Positions 5,430 through 9,893 of a stretch of DNA of 9,893 nt are shown here, in pieces. The position numbers and the translations under genes are program-made. Position 1 is the stretch's first letter. Every line of letters starts with the position of its first letter. Below the pieces are notes generated by a model, which saw nothing but the letters and a program-made list of their open reading frames with translations, had not been told where the DNA came from and searched no databases. Location: positions 1 through 9,893 of the forward strand of contig JAGWVG010000043.1 of assembly GCA_018970965.1 (NCBI GenBank). The letters run 5' to 3'. Source of the stretch: Alphaproteobacteria bacterium (lineage in GTDB: Bacteria; Pseudomonadota; Alphaproteobacteria; Sphingomonadales; Sphingomonadaceae).

Positions 5430-6498
5430 CCGGGTATTGGCGCTTGCTGAGTTTACGGCGGACTGGCTGACAGACTGTCTCGCCCGCAATGGCTCACCAG
5501 CGCGAGTGACGAAATTTACTTCACACCCCATTGGCACGGGCCAAGTTGGGGCCACCTATCGCCTCACCCTTGACTATGATCCAGCCTATCCCGCTGGCCC
5601 GCCAACGCTGGTTGCAAAACTGCCGTCAAATGACCCGTTAAGCCGGGCGACGGGCAAAACACATATGACATATATCCGCGAGAGCCGCTTTTATCAGCTC
5701 TTCGCCGGAAAACGGCCAATGGCGGTACCCAACCATCTCTACATTGCGTTTGATGACGACAGCCATGACTTCACATTGCTGATGCATGATCTGCCGCGCC
5801 ATGTGCAGGGCAACCAACTGGCTGTGCCGAGCCGAGAGGAAGCACATTGGGCGATGGATGCCGCCGCCTCCATTCACGCAGCCTGGTGGGGCGACCCCAT
5901 TCTTGACACCTATGATTGGCTTAATGGCACGAAAGCAGTTCCTCCGCCGCTCGATGGTGAGGCACTTTATGCCATGTTCTGGCCCGCCTTTTGTGACCGC
6001 TATGGCGATCGCGTCACGCCTGCCATGCGCGAGGTGGGCGAAGCCTATATGGGCAATATCAAACGCTGGACCGAGGCACGCACTGGCCCCCGCTGCCTTA
6101 CGCATAATGACTTTCGGCCAGATAATATGCTGTTTGATCCTGCCGATGCCGACAAGCCAATTGTCATTGTCGATTGGCAAACCGTCGGTGTTGGCGAAGG
6201 CGCCAGCGATATTGCCTATTATTTGGGGACGGCAATGGACCCAGCAACACGGCTTGAAACAGAAAAGTCGCTCATCGCCCGATATCAATCTGCGTTAGAC
6301 CGTTATGGCGTTCCGTCCGCAGACTTGGCTGATCAGTGGGCGGCGTATCAGGCGTCGTCCTTCTCCGGCATGATGATGGGGGTGACGGCCGCCATGGTGG
6401 TCCAACAGACCGATCGCGGCGATGCGATGTTCCTCGCCATGGCAGACCGCTCGGCGCACATGGTTTTAGACCACCGCGCGGTAGCACTGACCTTTTAG
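5422..6498 (+). CDS. APH/ecdysteroid-kinase-like (CHK-type) phosphotransferase
   Basis: A 358-residue cytoplasmic kinase-fold protein that should transfer phosphate from ATP to a hydroxyl of a small molecule. Visible kinase features: Lys66 in LVAKLP (ATP-anchoring lysine), Glu87 in the following helix (its likely partner), hinge LLMHDL (119-124), catalytic loop HNDFRPDNMLF (228-238, with Asp230 as base and Asn235 as metal ligand), and IVDWQ (249-253, Asp251 as the DFG-equivalent metal ligand). The HND...N plus D-W-Q pattern fits the aminoglycoside/choline/ecdysteroid kinase superfamily, nearest the EcKL/CHK branch. Automatic annotation as an antibiotic-resistance enzyme would be misleading here: the operon partners are a CoA-transferase and a DUF7065-like protein. 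The ATG at 5422 overlaps the previous stop by 8 bases. Related proteins occur in lipid and steroid catabolic clusters; the actual substrate is unknown. Confidence 0.87.
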   Translation: MTDRVLALAEFTADWLTDCLARNGSPARVTKFTSHPIGTGQVGATYRLTLDYDPAYPAGPPTLVAKLPSNDPLSRATGKTHMTYIRESRFYQLFAGKRPMAVPNHLYIAFDDDSHDFTLLMHDLPRHVQGNQLAVPSREEAHWAMDAAASIHAAWWGDPILDTYDWLNGTKAVPPPLDGEALYAMFWPAFCDRYGDRVTPAMREVGEAYMGNIKRWTEARTGPRCLTHNDFRPDNMLFDPADADKPIVIVDWQTVGVGEGASDIAYYLGTAMDPATRLETEKSLIARYQSALDRYGVPSADLADQWAAYQASSFSGMMMGVTAAMVVQQTDRGDAMFLAMADRSAHMVLDHRAVALTF

Positions 6499-6512
6499 GC
6501 GGCTACCGCGCG
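6475..6512. terminator. hairpin between convergent operons, probable bidirectional terminator
   Basis: Arms CGCGCGGTAGC (6475-6485) and GCTACCGCGCG (6502-6512) are perfectly complementary over 11 bp with a 16-base loop. The left arm lies in the last codons of the kinase gene and the kinase TAG is inside the loop; the right arm ends 7 bases before the pccA stop. On the plus strand it is followed by a short AT-rich ATTTATT (6517-6523), and there is no T-run on the minus strand, so termination may be incomplete or partly Rho-dependent. Confidence 0.55.
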
Positions 6513-6518
6513 ACGGAT

Positions 6519-8528
6519 TTATTCCATCTCAAGGATGACGGCGTCGACTGCCAGACTTTCCCCGGCACTCGCGTGCAATTGCTTCACCACGCCCGATTTC
6601 TCGGCGCGCAAGATGTTCTCCATCTTCATCGCTTCAACGATGGCAAGCGGCTGACCGGCTTCCACCTTATCCCCTGCTGCCACGTGAATGGCCGTCACCA
6701 GACCGGGCATCGGACAGAGCAGGAAGCGCGACATATCTGGCGGCACCTTCTCAATCATATGCGCGGCAAGTGGCGCGATGTGACTGGGCAAGCACGTGAC
6801 TTTGTGGATTGCGCCACGCGTGGTCATCGTAAAGCCCGTGCGCGTCTTGGACACTTTGATCGCAAGCTCGCTGCCCGCCACATCGGCCACAACCAGTTTA
6901 TCACCCGGTGTATATTCCAGCGATACGTCCAGCTCTGCGCCGTCGACCAGCAGCGCATCTTCGCTCACCAGCACTTCAAAGCTGTGGCCGGCAAGGCTGA
7001 CCTGCCAACATTCAGCTGGCTCCAGGTCATCGCCCAATTGCCCATCAATATGCAGGGCACGATCCGCATTGGCACAGGCCATAAAGCCCGCGATGCCCGC
7101 CAAAGACCGCACCAGATCTTGCGAGGTGGCGGCGCCTGAAAATCCCTCAGGATATTCCTCGGCAATAAAGCCCGTGGTCAGCTCACCTGAGCGGAAGCGC
7201 GGGTGCTGCATAATGGCCGAGAGAAAATCAATATTATGGCCCAAGCCTTCCAGCTCAAAGCGATCCAGCGCGGCGACTTGGCGGTCCGCCGCTTCATCGC
7301 GCGTCTTGCCCCAAGTGATCAGCTTGGCGATCATGGGGTCATAGAACATCGAGACTTCGCCGCCATCCATCACACCATCATCAACGCGCACGCCGTTGGT
7401 CCCGCGAATGGGGTCACCAGTCCATCCCGCAACGGGTGGATGATAACGCGAGATGCGGCCGGTGGACGGCAAAAAGCCGCGATAAGGGTCTTCGGCATAA
7501 ACGCGGTTTTCAATCGCCCAGCCGTCAATCTTCACATCCGCCTGCGTCATGGCGAGCTTTTCGCCCGCCGCAACTCGGATCATTTGTTCGACCAGATCGA
7601 CGCCGGTAATGGCCTCGGTCACAGGGTGTTCCACCTGAAGGCGCGTGTTCATTTCAAGGAAGTAGAAGCTTTTGCCGCTGGGGTCCGCGCCAGAGACAAT
7701 CAGTTCCACCGTCCCCGCACTATAATAGCCCACGGCCTTGGCAAGCGCGACGCATTGCTCACCCATCGCCTTGCGCATTTCAGGGGTCACAAAGGGCGAT
7801 GGGGCTTCTTCCACCACCTTTTGGTGGCGACGTTGGATCGAGCATTCACGCTCATTCAGATACAGCACATTGCCATGCTGATCGCCCAAAATCTGGATTT
7901 CGATATGGCGCGGGTTGAGAATGAATTTCTCAATAAACACGCGGTCATCGCCAAAACTGTTGAGCCCTTCACGCTTCACCGCATCAAAGCCTTCGCGGAC
8001 ATCCTGCTCGCTATAGGCAAGCCGCATCCCCTTGCCGCCGCCGCCAGCAGAGGCCTTCATCATGACGGGATAGCCAATCTCGTTTGAGATGCGCACCGCG
8101 TGCTCGGTATCTTCAATCTCACCTACAAAACCGGGGACAACATTGACGCCCGCTTCCTTGGCAAGTTTTTTCGATTCAATCTTGTCACCCATCGCGGCAA
8201 TGGCGTTCACCGGCGGGCCAATAAAGGCGATGTTCTCAGCCGCCAAAGCCTCGGCAAAGCTCGTCCGTTCCGACAAAAAGCCATAGCCGGGGTGGACGGC
8301 TTCCGCACCCGTCGCCTTGCACGCGGCAATAATCTTATCTGCAATCAGATAACTTTGCGCCGCAGGGGATGGGCCAATATGCACCGCTTCATCGGCCATT
8401 TGCACAAAGGGCGCGCGTGCATCCGCATCCGAATAGACGGCGACTGTCTGAATGCCCATGCGCTTTGCCGTGCGGATCACGCGACAAGCAATTTCGCCAC
8501 GATTTGCGATCAGGATTTTTTTGAACAT
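6519..8528 (-). CDS. pccA: propionyl-CoA carboxylase alpha subunit (biotin carboxylase + biotin carrier)
   Basis: A 669-residue cytoplasmic subunit that carboxylates its own biotin with ATP and bicarbonate; the beta subunit, not in this window, then makes methylmalonyl-CoA. Order of parts: biotin carboxylase domain about 1-445, starting FKKILIANRGEIACRVIRTA, with the ATP-grasp loop KASAGGGGKGMR (158-169), RECSIQRRHQK, and EMNTRLQVEHPVTE (292-305) holding the metal and catalytic residues. Next comes a region about 480-590 that probably contacts the beta subunit. The biotin carrier domain follows, with CPMPG from 605 and EAMKM, where Lys635 is the biotinylated residue. The mutase neighbour supports propionyl- rather than acetyl- or methylcrotonyl-CoA as substrate. 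I chose the ATG at 8528 (AAGGA eight bases upstream) over a TTG at 8567 that would add 13 residues before the conserved start. Confidence 0.93.
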   Translation of the reverse strand: MFKKILIANRGEIACRVIRTAKRMGIQTVAVYSDADARAPFVQMADEAVHIGPSPAAQSYLIADKIIAACKATGAEAVHPGYGFLSERTSFAEALAAENIAFIGPPVNAIAAMGDKIESKKLAKEAGVNVVPGFVGEIEDTEHAVRISNEIGYPVMMKASAGGGGKGMRLAYSEQDVREGFDAVKREGLNSFGDDRVFIEKFILNPRHIEIQILGDQHGNVLYLNERECSIQRRHQKVVEEAPSPFVTPEMRKAMGEQCVALAKAVGYYSAGTVELIVSGADPSGKSFYFLEMNTRLQVEHPVTEAITGVDLVEQMIRVAAGEKLAMTQADVKIDGWAIENRVYAEDPYRGFLPSTGRISRYHPPVAGWTGDPIRGTNGVRVDDGVMDGGEVSMFYDPMIAKLITWGKTRDEAADRQVAALDRFELEGLGHNIDFLSAIMQHPRFRSGELTTGFIAEEYPEGFSGAATSQDLVRSLAGIAGFMACANADRALHIDGQLGDDLEPAECWQVSLAGHSFEVLVSEDALLVDGAELDVSLEYTPGDKLVVADVAGSELAIKVSKTRTGFTMTTRGAIHKVTCLPSHIAPLAAHMIEKVPPDMSRFLLCPMPGLVTAIHVAAGDKVEAGQPLAIVEAMKMENILRAEKSGVVKQLHASAGESLAVDAVILEME

Positions 8529-8536
8529 CTTGGCTT

Positions 8537-8541
8537 TCCTT
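8537..8541 (-). promoter_or_regulatory. ribosome binding site deciding the pccA start
   Basis: AAGGA on the minus strand, eight bases before the ATG at 8528, inside the 39-base gap after the mutase gene. The alternative TTG at 8567 directly abuts the mutase stop codon, and the protein family normally begins at the MFKKILIANRG position. Confidence 0.6.
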
Positions 8542-8567
8542 GTGCCGAAATTCGATAAATTGCGCAA

Positions 8568-9893
8568 TTAAGCATCCAGCGGCGGCATATTATGGCCGAG
8601 CAGACGCAGCACATCTGCCGCGCACTCCACCACATTTGAGCCGGGGCCATAAATGCCCTGCACGCCCGCATTTTTCAGGAAGTCATAATCCTGCGGGGGG
8701 ATAACGCCGCCCGCGATCACCTTGATGTCGCTGCGTCCCTTTTCGCGGAGCAGATTAATCAACTCGGGGATCAGCGTCTTATGGCCCGCCGCAAGCGATG
8801 ATGCGCCGACCACATCAGCCCCGCTGTCGAGCGCCAGCACAACAGTTTCCTCGGGCGTCTGGAACAAGGGGCCGGAGACAACATCAAAACCCATATCCGC
8901 AAAGGCCGAGGCGATAACATTCGCGCCACGATCATGCCCATCCTGCCCCATTTTGGCGACGAGCAGTTTCGGTTTGCGCCCCAAACGCCGCGACACAGCC
9001 TCAACGCCTTCGAGCACCTGCGCCCAGCGCTGGTCAAATTCATAGGCGCTGCCGTAAATGCCCTTTACCGGCGTCGGCGTGGTGCCATAGCGGCCAAAGA
9101 CAGCTTCCATAGCGGCCGAAATTTCACCCAGCGTTGCGCGCGCCCGCGCAGCCTCGACGGCCAATTCCAGCAAATTGGCGCCGCCCTTGGCGCCTTCCGT
9201 CAACGCGGTCAGCGCCGCTTGACAGCGCGCCTCATCGCGCTTGGCCTTCACATCACGGATGCGCGCAATCTGCGCTTCGCGGACGGCAGCGTTATCAACT
9301 TCCAGAATATCAATCTGATCTTCATTGGCGAGGCGATACTTGTTGACGCCCACAATCACATCATCGCCGCGATCCACGCGCGCCTGACGCGCCGCGGCCG
9401 CTTCTTCAATCATTGCCTTGGGCCAGCCTGCCGCCACAGCTTTCGCCATGCCGCCTTCAGCCTCAACCCGCTCAATAATGTCCCATGCCTTATCAACCAA
9501 TTCCTTGGTCAACGCTTCGATATAATAGCTGCCGCCGAGGGGATCGACGACATTGCACATCCCCGTTTCTTCCTGAAGGATGATCTGGGTGTTGCGGGCA
9601 ATCCGCGCCGAAAAGTCGGTGGGAAGTGCAATGGCTTCATCCAGCGCATTGGTGTGCAGCGATTGCGTGCCCCCCAGCATGGCAGCCATCGCCTCAACGG
9701 TTGTGCGGATGACGTTGTTGTAGGGATCTTGCTCGGTCAGAGATACGCCAGACGTTTGGCAGTGCGTGCGCAGCATCTTAGAGCGTTCATCTTGGGCGCC
9801 CAGCTTGGTCATCACGCGATGCCACAACACACGCGCCGCCCGCAGCTTCGCCACTTCCATGAAGAAGTTCATGCCAATCGCGAAGAAGAAGCT
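8568..9893 (-). CDS. scpA: methylmalonyl-CoA mutase (5' end beyond window)
   Basis: A coenzyme B12-dependent cytoplasmic enzyme that isomerises methylmalonyl-CoA to succinyl-CoA, completing propionyl-CoA assimilation begun by the carboxylase. The reading frame is open to the right edge; 441 C-terminal residues are visible of roughly 710-720 in the family. The visible part starts in the TIM-barrel substrate domain with [20 protein letters not shown] and TGVSL-like [18 protein letters not shown], through a linker, to the C-terminal B12 domain. There GQDGHDRG supplies the DxHxxG motif, whose His (codon 8936-8934) is the lower cobalt ligand; [10 protein letters not shown] and the GPGSNV end follow. 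A single full-length catalytic subunit is implied rather than the small MutA-type subunit, because the B12 motif is intact. pccA follows 39 bases downstream on the same strand, so they are probably one operon; pccB and the mutase chaperone MeaB are not in view. Confidence 0.95.
   Translation of the reverse strand, partial: SFFFAIGMNFFMEVAKLRAARVLWHRVMTKLGAQDERSKMLRTHCQTSGVSLTEQDPYNNVIRTTVEAMAAMLGGTQSLHTNALDEAIALPTDFSARIARNTQIILQEETGMCNVVDPLGGSYYIEALTKELVDKAWDIIERVEAEGGMAKAVAAGWPKAMIEEAAAARQARVDRGDDVIVGVNKYRLANEDQIDILEVDNAAVREAQIARIRDVKAKRDEARCQAALTALTEGAKGGANLLELAVEAARARATLGEISAAMEAVFGRYGTTPTPVKGIYGSAYEFDQRWAQVLEGVEAVSRRLGRKPKLLVAKMGQDGHDRGANVIASAFADMGFDVVSGPLFQTPEETVVLALDSGADVVGASSLAAGHKTLIPELINLLREKGRSDIKVIAGGVIPPQDYDFLKNAGVQGIYGPGSNVVECAADVLRLLGHNMPPLDA

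Noticed and set aside
5638..6288. 216-codon minus-strand open frame opposite the kinase gene
   Set aside because: Antisense of a frame containing intact kinase motifs; the translation is Cys/His/Met-rich and patternless.
7203..8087. Long plus-strand open frame (294 codons) opposite pccA
   Set aside because: It is the antisense shadow of the conserved biotin carboxylase domain; its translation has no family likeness and the minus frame is clearly the real gene.
8529..8567. 13-residue extension of pccA from a TTG start
   Set aside because: AAGGA precedes the ATG at 8528 and homologous proteins begin at that conserved MFKKILIANRG position.

Overview
This window looks like chromosomal DNA from an alphaproteobacterium, most likely a sphingomonad-type organism. 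That assignment rests on overall protein character, the moderately GC-rich coding style, the arrangement of methylmalonyl-CoA mutase directly upstream of propionyl-CoA carboxylase alpha, and a CoA-transferase / DUF7065-like / kinase trio of a kind I associate with sphingomonads. It comes from recognition by eye, not from a search. Nine protein genes, two of them cut by the window ends, cover almost all of the sequence. No gene-free stretch is longer than about 180 bases, and I see no RNA gene, insertion sequence, CRISPR array or phage gene.

Left third, minus strand, metal and metalloid resistance. Reading right to left, the ars operon is arsR (repressor), arsC (thioredoxin-type arsenate reductase) and acr3 (arsenite permease, running off the left end). 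The three genes are joined by a GTGA and a TGATG overlap, and a promoter with an overlapping inverted-repeat operator lies in front of arsR. Upstream on the same strand is a second, separate two-gene metal unit: a DmeF-like cation diffusion facilitator with a His-rich loop, followed by a GDT1/UPF0016 (TMEM165-type) membrane protein that probably exports manganese or a similar divalent cation.

Middle, plus strand, a three-gene catabolic-looking operon. A class III (CaiB/BaiF) CoA-transferase, an uncharacterised DUF7065/DUF7064-like protein and an APH/ecdysteroid-kinase-like phosphotransferase follow each other with 1-base and 8-base overlaps, so they should be made together. The likely theme is activation and modification of a hydroxylated acid or lipid, but the substrate is unknown. 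A 12-codon mini-ORF with a strong Shine-Dalgarno sequence overlaps the start of the first gene, and an imperfect palindrome resembling MerR/LiuR-type boxes of acyl-CoA catabolism lies just upstream.

Right half, minus strand, propionyl-CoA assimilation. Methylmalonyl-CoA mutase (entering from the right end) is followed by the biotin-carrying alpha subunit of propionyl-CoA carboxylase. Together they turn propionyl-CoA into succinyl-CoA. This unit converges on the middle operon, and an 11-bp perfect hairpin sits at the meeting point. The arrangement suggests, without proving it, that the middle operon belongs to a pathway that releases propionyl-CoA.
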